Of a stretch of 64,000 nt of DNA, positions 9,401-16,802 are shown piece by piece (position 1 is the stretch's first letter; every line of letters begins with the position of its first letter). The notes beneath the pieces are model-generated. The model had not been told where the DNA came from, did no database searches, and saw nothing but the letters and a program-made list of their open reading frames with translations. This DNA comes from Bacteroidia bacterium (GTDB lineage Bacteria; Bacteroidota; Bacteroidia; J057): assembly GCA_030430575.1 (NCBI GenBank), contig JAUIKF010000014.1:62001-126000 (forward strand), read 5' to 3'. A program made the translations under genes and the position numbers.

Positions 9401-9646
9401 AGCTTCTACCCCAATCCTGTGGAGGACTTCCTGTGGGTCGACTACGCCCTACCTTCTGTTTCTTCAGCTGAATTGACATTGGTCAATTCCTTGGGCCAGC
9501 GGGTATTTACCCGTCGGTTGCCCTATGAGGGGCGAGGCGTATTGCGCGAAAAAATATCGCTGACACACTTAGCGGCAGGGGTATATTGGGTAAGGGTGAA
9601 GGATGCGTTGGATAGGGTGTATGTGCGGGGGTTGGTGGTGCGGTGA
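6473..9646 (+). CDS. Secreted CotH-kinase / lamin-tail protein with T9SS type A signal
   Basis: A 1057-residue exported protein. The ATG at 6473 was chosen because it begins a good signal peptide (MHILKFCLLPFLFICSISSS); an upstream in-frame start would overlap the divergent gene. Order of domains: a beta-sandwich-like N-terminal region, a lamin tail domain at about 220-340 (LNEVMPSNSKIEDEYGEKDDW), a chitobiase-like segment near 395 (VHYTRDGRIPT), a CotH kinase-like domain at about 515-860 (KIGGACSRNF, RNSGNDW, YWGVYGMRESF, RWMLFDTD), an InlB-type repeat-like segment and a T9SS type A sorting domain at about 975-1057 (FYPNPVEDF ... LAAGVYWVRV). CotH of Bacillus is a secreted protein kinase; in Bacteroidota the function of these large forms is mostly unknown. 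The protein is probably displayed on the cell surface. Confidence 0.9.
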   Translation: MHILKFCLLPFLFICSISSSLFATSLSDTCFVLEINQSIRTSADDAEERPNGYVSLNSSDIELINDANAGNQVVGLRFPGLALEPGAEIMEAYIQFTADDEQGLQPSDLKIFAEATGDAAPFQSINFSISTRTRSTAQVSWKPDEWKVPREAGTLQRTPDLKSIIQETVDRTDWQLGNAMAFIVTGFGRRLAVAYDLEPAQAARLVIKVGYQAPDTLAQGVYLNEVMPSNSKIEDEYGEKDDWVEIYNGGADPVFLGGMYMTDDLGELTKWQITTSPLLLPGQFALIWADGQPEQGGLHASFKLKKGGEELALVQEVNGVLHILDSLRFPAVPSDISYGRLNDGSTPWVFFGEASPHTSNNGKPQYLNDTVRFSQTSGHYSESFILQMQVANPSVRVHYTRDGRIPTEQDSVYLRPISITQTQLIQAKGFKMGFNHTPTTSEIFVLDEPCDLPILNVQSDPVNLWDDQQGMYVEGTNGITRYCNNEPKNWNQDWERPCHLTYIAADGSKGFAIDAGIKIGGACSRNFKMKSFNFFLRSNEYGEELLEYPLFPTSDITEYRRFKIRNSGNDWEEMLFRDGINQAILENTVDLDLMAYQPVRVYVNGAYWGVYGMRESFTKHYIASHHGVDPENVDILSNPYGPGAEVREGDFQTYDQLVNFVTQNDLRETANYQTVQSYIDLQEYINYHIVQIYLGNYDWPANNVRIWRDKNGGKFRWMLFDTDITTNYNLWGEGHSYDNTLAHALNNNPFSPAWPNGPQSTFLFRQMMRNAQFKAEFAQRMCTFRALIFASKRVHPMVDSMADLFRPELQRYMDRWKDDWHFGRGIPAGGTFPQWITHLNRYKAFFDTRPAHIIQHFATSLGLRETFILAFRYDDSTKGDIFIHKNEMAIPFNYQARYFNHLPITLKAVPHPGYEFSHWKETGDTLAETEFVGTHNGTLTPIFVRPMDPDTVVIDPDTMTVDTLPPIDTLAAPWQVSFYPNPVEDFLWVDYALPSVSSAELTLVNSLGQRVFTRRLPYEGRGVLREKISLTHLAAGVYWVRVKDALDRVYVRGLVVR

Positions 9647-9655
9647 ATTTCCAGC

Positions 9656-9684
9656 GTAGAGACGCGATAAATCGACGCCTCTAC
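9656..9684. repeat. GTAGAGACGCGAT palindrome
   Basis: GTAGAGACGCGAT faces ATCGACGCCTCTAC with a two-base centre and one unpaired base. Same family as the palindrome at 25818-25848. It follows the CotH gene stop by about ten bases and may act as a terminator hairpin. Confidence 0.65.
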
Positions 9685-9699
9685 TTTCGATGGCCCTAA

Positions 9700-9735
9700 A
9701 ATTCCTAACAGATTTTCCTCAATCTGTTAGGAATT
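9700..9735. repeat. CCTAACAGATT hairpin repeat
   Basis: Perfect 15-bp stem AATTCCTAACAGATT with 9721-9735 and a six-base loop. A shorter relative (CATCTAACAGG arms) lies at 32191-32222. Located between the convergent ends of the CotH gene and the Roco gene. Confidence 0.7.
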
Positions 9736-9851
9736 CAGCTCGTCACAATCGATCAAAATCGCAGCTTTCTTCGAAAAATAAGAATTGGTTTTTTCACCTT
9801 TTTGGGGCGGATTAAGATTGTGTCACAATCATTTTTCGTGACTCAAAACGC

Positions 9852-12710
9852 TTAAGCCCTATGTTTCAGCTTATTAATAGCAACCTCAATCCCTTTCGCT
9901 ATTTCAGTCCATATTTCATCATCCTCAATATCACGCATCCATCGATTTGCAGGCAGCCCTTGTAGTTTTGCAATATCCAAATTGTCCCAAAGTGCCTCCT
10001 TTATTCTGATCGGAATGACCGTTTGGGTTCCGTTATGATGTGCAGCTAAGGCCTGCTTAAGTTCTTGGGTATAACAAAAATCAGAAGCGATAAAATCGGC
10101 ACTGATCAGACATAAGACGATTTGAGCTTTTGCCAGATTATCAAATATCTCTTGCTCCCATTCTCCCCCCGCATCAATGGTGCCATCATGCCATAAGGTT
10201 GCCTTATTTAGCCGGACCAAGGGCATCAAATGCTTCAGCAACCGTTCCTTATGTTTCACATCCTCATGGGAATAAGAGATAAAAATATGGCAAGGCCCAT
10301 GATCTTTCCTTCTTTCAGGCTTCTCAATGCCATTTAACAAATCCACGACAGGATACGCTCTCCTTAATTTTCCTGATGTAAACATTTCTGTCCCCAACTC
10401 TTCTAATCCCAACAATTCTTCGTAATCCACTGGTAATTGCTCTCCTTTATGCAAATCGGGTAGGGGAACCAATTCTTTAGTTTCAATTCCTTGATAGCTA
10501 GCATTGATCTCCTTAATAGTTTCTCGGATAACCGTCAGAAAATCTCGATTTCGAGCCCCTTTAATTTCAATATTAATCTTTCTGCTTTCCTTATCAAGCA
10601 CAATATTAGCAATACTATTAAACAACAGTTTTTCCTCTAATACCATTCCTGTTTTCCATACTTGTTGATTGTAAATGTATTTATTCAGTTTGACCATTAG
10701 TCTGGGAATAATGGCTGTAGGAAGGAAGTCTTCATATTCAATGGTAAATTCAAGTGTGGAGTCAGTAGGACCAAACTCATAAATATCCTCTCCATCAGCT
10801 AGAAGTCCTGGAATAATATATTCAAATTCCTCGACCTCATACAGGATTTCAAATTGCTTCATCATTGACACAATAAACAAGAATTTAGCTTCTGGTACCT
10901 TTTGCATTTTTTGCTCGGGTTTCCAAAACTGAAAGATGTTTTTCCAATGATCAGGGTTTTCTTTATAATAGCGTTCATCATTGATAATAGCTTCCAAATG
11001 ATTAATCCGAAATCGTCCTTTAGCCTCTGCGACAATAGGAGAATTGATGATTCGATAAACTGAATTTGTAAGCCATAAAGGATTTAAGACTTGCGTATCA
11101 AGGAGTCTCAATTGTTCATAATTAAATATTACCCCTAAATCATTTAATAAGGCTAATAATACTTTCTGTGAAGTAGGGTTGTTTACATAATTTTTTTCGC
11201 AAATAGCCTGGTACTCACCATAACCAATATAATCTTCCTTCATGGATTCTAACTGCTGCTTGACTTTGGCCCATCCTTTAGGGTAAGGGGTATTTCTAAG
11301 CTCTAGATCCCACAAATAGTTCATAAGGTCATTATTAAGAGAATCAATCCCTTTACTTGTTTTACATGAAATTTTATGATAGCTCAGAATATTAGAATAT
11401 TTTTTATTGAGAAATTTTCGATTTACATCAAAAGAAGGGTTTTGATCATATTTGTTTAACACAATTACAACAGGAGCTTCCCCTCCAAAACTTTGAATAT
11501 AGTTAAGCCAGTATTCAGCCTTTTCATCTTTTCGGCTATCTAGCACCAATATGTACAAACATCTCTTCGTCAAAAAAAACTGGTGGGTAGCGTGCATGAT
11601 TTCTTGGCCGCCAAAATCCCAAAAATTGACTATAAAATTCTCTTCTTTATCAGAAAACCTTTGATTCAATATTTTTATACCATGGGTCTGAGGTTCTTTT
11701 CTGTCAAACTTTTTCCCTAAGAGTCGTTTGACTAAACTCGTTTTTCCAGAAGCCCCTTCCCCCACCAAAATTACTTTTACTTCATTCAAATGAGCTTTCT
11801 CCACAAATTCTTTGAGGAATGCAGTTATCGCATGTTTCCCTTTCGCCATAATTTCTGGAGGAGGTGGTGCTTCAATAGGATTATCTTTTAGATAAATACC
11901 ACTTAATAGATTATAGGATGGATATAAGTGAAAACCTGGAGTAAGATTACGAGTTAAGTTTCGGTCTAAGGCTTGGTCTAAAGCCCGAGCTTGGGCTAAA
12001 TCTCGGTCCAAGTTTAATTCCAAAATTTGGGCTAAAGCAATGGCACGATCTAAAGCATCAGCACGAGATTTGGTATCAGTGAGGGCTCGATTTAGAGCAT
12101 CGGCAAGAGTCAGGGCGAGTGCTATATCTCTCGCCAGTGCGCGAGCTAACTCCTGGTCTTGGACTAAAACTAAGTCTTGGGTTAAGGTACGACCTAGGAA
12201 ATCGACTTGAGGTAAAGAATTAACAAGAGCCTCAGCACAATCAATGGAAGTATTTATGATTAGTGGTAAATTTTGATCCAGTGAAAAATCGATTAGTAAA
12301 AAGCGATCTAGGGTTTTGGATAAAACTTGAGTATTAGCTAAGGCTTGATCATTAGCAAGGGTTTGGGTAAGGTGCTCAATTAATAGTTGAGTCAGTGTAA
12401 TACAAAGATGTATAAGTTGTACAGGTTGTGCGACTTCTTTATTCAAAAAGATTTGGACATCTAAACTCGGCAAAAAAATAGGAATCTCTTTTAGCTGATT
12501 GTTGTCCAAACTTAGCAATTCCAATTGGTTTAGCTCAACTAGTTCATCAATCGATTCTAGATTATTATGGTCCAAATACAAATGCGTAAGATGGGTAAGT
12601 TTAGAAATCCTTGGAGGAATTCCAGCTAGACCCAAATAAGACAAATTGAGCACTTTACTTCCACTTTCTTTGGCAGCTTTAATTCTGGCAAATGCGATTT
12701 CTAAGGACAT
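9852..12710 (-). CDS. LRR-ROC-COR-TIR protein (Roco GTPase with TIR effector)
   Basis: A 952-residue protein. Residues 1-95 hold leucine-rich repeats (LTHLTHLYLDHNNLESIDEL, LELLSLDNNQLKEIP). Residues about 105-255 are an unusual stretch rich in Leu, Ala, Asp, Arg and Gln with repeated ALxxALDR-like units. A further LRR-like remnant (SGIYLKDNPIEAPPPEI) precedes a ROC GTPase domain: P-loop GEGASGKT (317-324), DFGGQE (365-370) and NKYD (419-422). A COR-like region follows to about 790. The C-terminus (808-952) is a TIR-family domain (HIFISYSHED ... SDFCYTQELKQAL) whose glutamate near 883 sits where NAD-cleaving TIR domains have their catalytic Glu. The likely role is a GTP-gated sensor that switches on a TIR effector, perhaps in phage defence; this is inference. 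No signal peptide. The gene stands alone and appears AT-richer than its neighbours. Confidence 0.9.
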   Translation of the reverse strand: MSLEIAFARIKAAKESGSKVLNLSYLGLAGIPPRISKLTHLTHLYLDHNNLESIDELVELNQLELLSLDNNQLKEIPIFLPSLDVQIFLNKEVAQPVQLIHLCITLTQLLIEHLTQTLANDQALANTQVLSKTLDRFLLIDFSLDQNLPLIINTSIDCAEALVNSLPQVDFLGRTLTQDLVLVQDQELARALARDIALALTLADALNRALTDTKSRADALDRAIALAQILELNLDRDLAQARALDQALDRNLTRNLTPGFHLYPSYNLLSGIYLKDNPIEAPPPPEIMAKGKHAITAFLKEFVEKAHLNEVKVILVGEGASGKTSLVKRLLGKKFDRKEPQTHGIKILNQRFSDKEENFIVNFWDFGGQEIMHATHQFFLTKRCLYILVLDSRKDEKAEYWLNYIQSFGGEAPVVIVLNKYDQNPSFDVNRKFLNKKYSNILSYHKISCKTSKGIDSLNNDLMNYLWDLELRNTPYPKGWAKVKQQLESMKEDYIGYGEYQAICEKNYVNNPTSQKVLLALLNDLGVIFNYEQLRLLDTQVLNPLWLTNSVYRIINSPIVAEAKGRFRINHLEAIINDERYYKENPDHWKNIFQFWKPEQKMQKVPEAKFLFIVSMMKQFEILYEVEEFEYIIPGLLADGEDIYEFGPTDSTLEFTIEYEDFLPTAIIPRLMVKLNKYIYNQQVWKTGMVLEEKLLFNSIANIVLDKESRKINIEIKGARNRDFLTVIRETIKEINASYQGIETKELVPLPDLHKGEQLPVDYEELLGLEELGTEMFTSGKLRRAYPVVDLLNGIEKPERRKDHGPCHIFISYSHEDVKHKERLLKHLMPLVRLNKATLWHDGTIDAGGEWEQEIFDNLAKAQIVLCLISADFIASDFCYTQELKQALAAHHNGTQTVIPIRIKEALWDNLDIAKLQGLPANRWMRDIEDDEIWTEIAKGIEVAINKLKHRA

Positions 12711-12842
12711 GGATTATTAATTACTTTTACAAAAAAATCTGCTTCTATCCCATTTCTCATTTCTCTTCCTCAATCAAAGATAGCGAAATTGAGATTATCT
12801 GCAATTTGTTTTATTTGTAACTATCACGCACAACACCCCCCC

Positions 12843-12974
12843 ATGAGCAAACGCAAACAACGAATCGCCCAGGCGATCGAACAAATAGACCACCTCATCG
12901 AGGCCGTCAAAGGCGCTGAGGCGCTAGCGGAAGAAAGGGTGCAACAATTTCTGAACGGTTCTGAACGGTTCTGA
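12843..12974 (+). pseudogene. Truncated duplicate of the pyruvate kinase 5' end
   Basis: The first 38 or so codons match the start of the pyruvate kinase gene at 13144 with only about eight base differences over some 113 bp, mostly silent (AQAIEQ versus AHAIEQ, V versus L). The match breaks after the GCAACA codons, where the frame runs into a CTGAACGGTT repeat array and stops at 12974. It could make at most a 44-residue peptide. It looks like a partial tandem duplication whose remainder was lost. Confidence 0.75.
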
Positions 12975-12990
12975 ACCGTTCCGTACGGTT
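12951..12990. repeat. 10-bp tandem repeat CTGAACGGTT
   Basis: Two perfect units CTGAACGGTT (12951-12970), then CTGAACCGTT and CCGTACGGTT. The later units form a small inverted repeat with the first. The array marks the break point of the truncated pyruvate kinase duplicate. The rest of the spacer up to 13109 shows nothing recognisable. Confidence 0.65.
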
Positions 12991-13109
12991 AATCATATAA
13001 CCAATTGATTACCAGCTCTATATCCACGACCTCTTAAACATTTTTGCAAAAACATCTTCCTTCGTGCCTAAAAGTTCAGTGGCTGCTATGCCTCCCAAAC
13101 ATAGTTTCC

Positions 13110-13117
13110 TAAATTTG
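13110..13117 (+). promoter_or_regulatory. Possible -7 promoter box of pyruvate kinase gene
   Basis: TAAATTTG fits the TAnnTTTG consensus of Bacteroidota and lies 26 bases before the ATG at 13144. A -33 box is not evident, so this is tentative. Confidence 0.35.
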
Positions 13118-13143
13118 CCCTCCATTACCTATAACCCATTCCC

Positions 13144-14979
13144 ATGTCCAAACGCAAACAACGAATCGCTCACGCGATTGAACAAATAGACCACCTCATC
13201 GAGGCCGTCAAGGGCGCTGAGGCGCTAGCGGAAGAAAGGCTGCAGCAAGTACACCCCTCTTTCGAAGCCAGCGCGCGCAACCTGGTCCACTACCGCGAGC
13301 TGCGGCGACACGACCTGCGGAGCTTGCAGAAGCAGCTTGGCCATTTGGGCCTTTCACGCCTCGCCAAGGCCGAAGGCCATGTCCTCGCCAGCCTCTACAC
13401 GACCAAGGCCATTTTGCAGTCCTTCTTGGCCAATAAGCGCATCAAAATCCCCCGCGCCAATTTCTCCATCAAAGCCGGTCAGAAGCACGTCAACCGCAAT
13501 GCTAAAGCCTTGCTGGGCTATCGCTCCAAAGGGCGTCGGACCCGCATCATGGTCACTTTGCCCAGCGAAGCCGCCATCAAATACCAGATGGTCCACGACC
13601 TCGTAGGCGCAGGCATGAACAGCGCCCGCATCAATTGCGCCCACGACGGCCCCGAAGCCTGGAAGCAGATGATAGATCATGTCCGGAAGGCCAGCGAAAA
13701 GCACCAGCGCAACTGCAAGATATTCATGGACTTGGGAGGGCCCAAGATACGCACAGGGCCATTAGAAGATGGGCCAGCAGTGGTGAAGTTTCGTCCTGAG
13801 CGGGACGCCCTAGGCCGTCCTGTAAACCCTGCGCGGGTGTGGCTCTCTCCTAACCCCTCGGGCATCTACAAAATGCCTCATTTGCCTGTGACACAGGAGG
13901 TGGTAGATCAGTTAGCGGAGGGGGATCGGTTACGGTTGAAGGACACCCGAGCGAAGGAAAGAGAGCTGATCGTAACAGAAAAAACAGATAATGGCTGTTG
14001 GGTGACCTGTGACAATACCACTTATGTGACGACAGGTATCTCTGTCCAAAAAGTAGGGACAGACTTTTCATTTCCTATAGGGGAAATTCCCGCTGCACCG
14101 TTGCCGCTTACCCTCCGCATTGGAGATACGCTTTGGCTGCGAGGTGATGGTATCCCTGGGCGGAATGCCCAGTACGATGAAGCGGGAACCTTGCTTTCGG
14201 ATGCCTTTGTGTCCATTACACTCCCAGAGATTTTGGGCAAGGTAAAAGCGGGAGAACCTATCTTATTTGATGATGGCAAAATAGGAGGAATCATGCGAGA
14301 AGCTTCTGCCGATGAACTGAAGGTGGAAATCACCTATGCCCGTGCTACAGGAACTCGCTTACAAGCCGATAAGGGCATCAATTTCCCCGTCAGCGATTTA
14401 GGCATCAGCGGACTTACTGAGAAGGACCGTGAAGACCTGAAATTTGTCGCACAGCACGCCGATGGCGTCAATTTTTCTTTTGTCAATCGCCCGGAAGACG
14501 TTGAGGACCTCCTTAGCACCCTCAAAAAGATAGGTGCAAAAGACACCCTGGGCATTACCCTAAAGATCGAAACGCAAGCGGGATTTAACCAACTCACGGA
14601 CATCCTCCTGACTGCGATGCAGGTCCATCCAGTAGGTGTCATGATTGCCCGAGGGGACTTGGCCATCGAGGTGGGCTGGGAGCATATCGGCCGTGTCCAG
14701 GAAGAGATGTTAGCACTTTGTCGAGCCGCCCATATTCCCGATATTTGGGCGACGCAAGTCCTGGAACGCCTCGCCAAAAAGGGGTTGCCTTCTCGCGCCG
14801 AGATCACAGATGCTGTGATGGCCCAGCGTGCCGACTGCGTCATGCTCAACAAAGGTCCACATATCCTCCAGGCCATTTCGCTCTTAGATACCATTTTAAA
14901 AGATCGGTACCAATATCAAATAAAAAACGCCCCCTTTCTGCCGATTATGGAGCAGGCGTCGGAGGAGGTAATAAAGTAA
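13144..14979 (+). CDS. Pyruvate kinase-like protein, atypical
   Basis: A 611-residue protein of the pyruvate kinase family (phosphoenolpyruvate + ADP to pyruvate + ATP). The first 130 residues are a charged helical extension not found in standard enzymes. The barrel begins at RTRIMVTLPSEAA, with NSARINCAHDG (usually N-x-R-x-N-F-S-H-G), DLGGPKIRTG, LFDDGKIGG, ISGLTEKDREDL, KIETQAGFNQL, GVMIARGDLAIEVGWE and ATQVLERLAKKGLPSRAEITDA. The usual MLSGET is replaced by MLNKGP, and the C-terminal allosteric domain is absent. Residues for Mg and phosphate binding are thus partly altered (Cys-Ala for Phe-Ser in the N-S-A-R motif). It may be an alternative pyruvate kinase. The ATG at 13144 is supported by a match between both copies of the 5' end. 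Confidence 0.8.
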   Translation: MSKRKQRIAHAIEQIDHLIEAVKGAEALAEERLQQVHPSFEASARNLVHYRELRRHDLRSLQKQLGHLGLSRLAKAEGHVLASLYTTKAILQSFLANKRIKIPRANFSIKAGQKHVNRNAKALLGYRSKGRRTRIMVTLPSEAAIKYQMVHDLVGAGMNSARINCAHDGPEAWKQMIDHVRKASEKHQRNCKIFMDLGGPKIRTGPLEDGPAVVKFRPERDALGRPVNPARVWLSPNPSGIYKMPHLPVTQEVVDQLAEGDRLRLKDTRAKERELIVTEKTDNGCWVTCDNTTYVTTGISVQKVGTDFSFPIGEIPAAPLPLTLRIGDTLWLRGDGIPGRNAQYDEAGTLLSDAFVSITLPEILGKVKAGEPILFDDGKIGGIMREASADELKVEITYARATGTRLQADKGINFPVSDLGISGLTEKDREDLKFVAQHADGVNFSFVNRPEDVEDLLSTLKKIGAKDTLGITLKIETQAGFNQLTDILLTAMQVHPVGVMIARGDLAIEVGWEHIGRVQEEMLALCRAAHIPDIWATQVLERLAKKGLPSRAEITDAVMAQRADCVMLNKGPHILQAISLLDTILKDRYQYQIKNAPFLPIMEQASEEVIK

Positions 14980-14992
14980 GTGCGGCTGGGGT

Positions 14993-15078
14993 GAAGCGAG
15001 CGCGCGTGGATGGATAGAAGGGTTGGCTTTGGTTGGCTCGCTTCGATTTTTTGGTTACTTTTTTCTAAAAAAAGTAAC
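14993..15078. terminator. Two hairpins after the pyruvate kinase gene
   Basis: GAAGCGAGC (14993-15001) pairs with GCTCGCTTC (15036-15044), followed by ATTTTTT. A second perfect 11-bp stem, GTTACTTTTTT (15054-15064) with 15068-15078, follows at once. The first looks like a terminator; the GTTAC...GTAAC palindrome looks like a dispersed repeat. Confidence 0.5.
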
Positions 15079-15107
15079 ACCACAAAGGATATAAAAACGA
15101 TAAACAC

Positions 15108-16259
15108 ATGTCAAGAAAAATACGAATGGGAATGATCGGCGGAGGTCGCGGCGCCTTCATCGGCGCCGTCCACCGCATCGCCGCCGCGATGGACGGCGAA
15201 ATAGACCTGGTCTGTGGGGCTTTTAGCAGCGATTCCGAGCGATCGCGCCTTTCGGGCCAAGACCTCTACCTGCCGCCTGAACGCGTGTATGGCAGTTTTG
15301 AAGAGATGATTTTGCAAGAAAAAGCCCTGCCAGAAGACACCCGCATGGACTTTGTCGCCATCGTCACGCCCAATCATGTGCATTTCCCTCCTGCCAAATT
15401 GGCCCTTGAAAACGGCTTCCACGTCGTCTGTGATAAGCCTTTGGCCTTTAACTTGGAAGAAGCCAAGGCCTTAGCCAAGCTTGTGGAGGAAACGGGGTTG
15501 CTTTTTGCCCTGACACATAACTATACGGGCTATCCCATGGTGAAAGAAGCGCGGGAGATGGTGAGAAATGGAGCGATTGGAAAAATCAGGAAAGTGGTGG
15601 TGGAGTACCCCCAAGGCTGGCTTTCTACCTTGTTGGAAGCAAGTGGCCAGAAGCAAGCGGCCTGGCGCACCGACCCGAAGCGCTCTGGTGCCGCAGGCGC
15701 CATGGGAGACATCGGTACCCATGCCGAGAACCTGGCCGAGTATATCACGGGCCTGAAGATCACTGAGTTATGCGCAGACTTGTCTGCCATGGTAGAAGGA
15801 CGCTTGCTCGATGACGACGGCAATATCTTGCTACGCTTTGACAATGGCGCCAAGGGCATCTTGTTCGCATCTCAGATCGCCAACGGCGAAGAAAACGACC
15901 TCAACATCCGCATCTACGGCGAGACGGGCGGCCTGCAATGGCACCAGATGGAACCCAATACCTTGGTCCATAAAACCAATGAAGGAACCCGTCTACTCCG
16001 CACAGGCGTAGGTGAACAGTCCGAAGCAGCGAAGGCGCATATCCGCATCCCTGCAGGACATCCAGAAGGTTATTTGGAAGCTTTTGCGAATATCTATCGG
16101 AATTTTGCGCGGGCGGTGCGGGCACGACTGGAAGGCAAGGAGCCTGGGCCGTTTGACATGGACTTCCCGACGGTGCATGATGGTGTCCGTGGCATGGCCT
16201 TTATCGATGCCGTGGTGGCATCTAGTAAGAGTGACCAGAAATGGTGGCCTGTAGATTGA
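15108..16259 (+). CDS. Gfo/Idh/MocA-family oxidoreductase
   Basis: A 383-residue NAD(P)-dependent sugar or inositol oxidoreductase. The Rossmann motif is GMIGGGRGAFIG (about residues 8-19). The family motif CDKPLA (usually EKP) lies near residue 107 and VTPNHVHFPPAKLALENGFHV precedes it. The catalytic region GDIGTHAENLAEYITG carries the conserved histidine. This subgroup in Bacteroidota typically acts on sugar derivatives; the substrate is unknown. No signal peptide, so it acts in the cytosol. It stands alone between the pyruvate kinase gene and a convergent membrane protein gene. Confidence 0.9.
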   Translation: MSRKIRMGMIGGGRGAFIGAVHRIAAAMDGEIDLVCGAFSSDSERSRLSGQDLYLPPERVYGSFEEMILQEKALPEDTRMDFVAIVTPNHVHFPPAKLALENGFHVVCDKPLAFNLEEAKALAKLVEETGLLFALTHNYTGYPMVKEAREMVRNGAIGKIRKVVVEYPQGWLSTLLEASGQKQAAWRTDPKRSGAAGAMGDIGTHAENLAEYITGLKITELCADLSAMVEGRLLDDDGNILLRFDNGAKGILFASQIANGEENDLNIRIYGETGGLQWHQMEPNTLVHKTNEGTRLLRTGVGEQSEAAKAHIRIPAGHPEGYLEAFANIYRNFARAVRARLEGKEPGPFDMDFPTVHDGVRGMAFIDAVVASSKSDQKWWPVD

Positions 16260-16392
16260 CGAATATCGAACAAGGAATTAAGGTTGATGAAGTATTATGC
16301 TCTTTTTTACTTTCTAAATCCTTGTTCATCCCTTCGACACCCTTCTACAAGCTCAGGAGAAGCTCAGGACAGGCAATCATTAATCTGAAATC

Positions 16393-16773
16393 TTACCCCC
16401 ACACCTTGCCCACAATCAACAATATAATCTGAAGCACACTCGTCACCACCCCAAATCCCAGGTACCAAAGGGAGCAAATATTGAAGATCAGCAAGGCCTT
16501 CCAGGCCCAAGTCACTTCCATCGCAAAGGCGATCGCCAACCCCAGTCCAATAGCTCCCCAGATCACAAAGAGCGACTTCATAAAAGTCGATTCCGGGTCT
16601 ATCCCGATTTTCTGGACCACTTGGCTCCAGGGACCCAAATGGCCAGCGTACTGGCCAGATTGGGGACGGATGTAATCGCCCTTGATCAGGCCGAGACAGC
16701 CGTCAATCCCCATATATCCAAAGTGGATCACAGCCAGTACAACAATGACCCATTTCAATATCAGTTCCATCAT
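16393..16773 (-). CDS. Small membrane protein next to radical SAM enzyme
   Basis: A 126-residue protein with an N-terminal helix (LILKWVIVVLAVIHFGYMG), a polar loop (DYIRPQSGQYAGHLGPWSQVVQKIGIDPES) and two or three further helices (SLFVIWGAIGLGLAIAFAM, ALLIFNICSLWYLGFGVV, SVLQIILLIVG). I do not recognise the family. It is 29 bases downstream of the radical SAM gene on the same strand, so the two probably form an operon. A membrane role linked to that enzyme's product is a context inference. The gap between them carries short ATTCAAAATTCATT repeats. Confidence 0.7.
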   Translation of the reverse strand: MMELILKWVIVVLAVIHFGYMGIDGCLGLIKGDYIRPQSGQYAGHLGPWSQVVQKIGIDPESTFMKSLFVIWGAIGLGLAIAFAMEVTWAWKALLIFNICSLWYLGFGVVTSVLQIILLIVGKVWG

Positions 16774-16802
16774 TCAAAATTCATTCATTCAACATTCAAA
16801 AT

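Noticed and set aside
14334-14894. 186-codon minus-strand frame
   Set aside because: Shadow of the pyruvate kinase gene; Ser/Arg-rich with no recognisable motifs.
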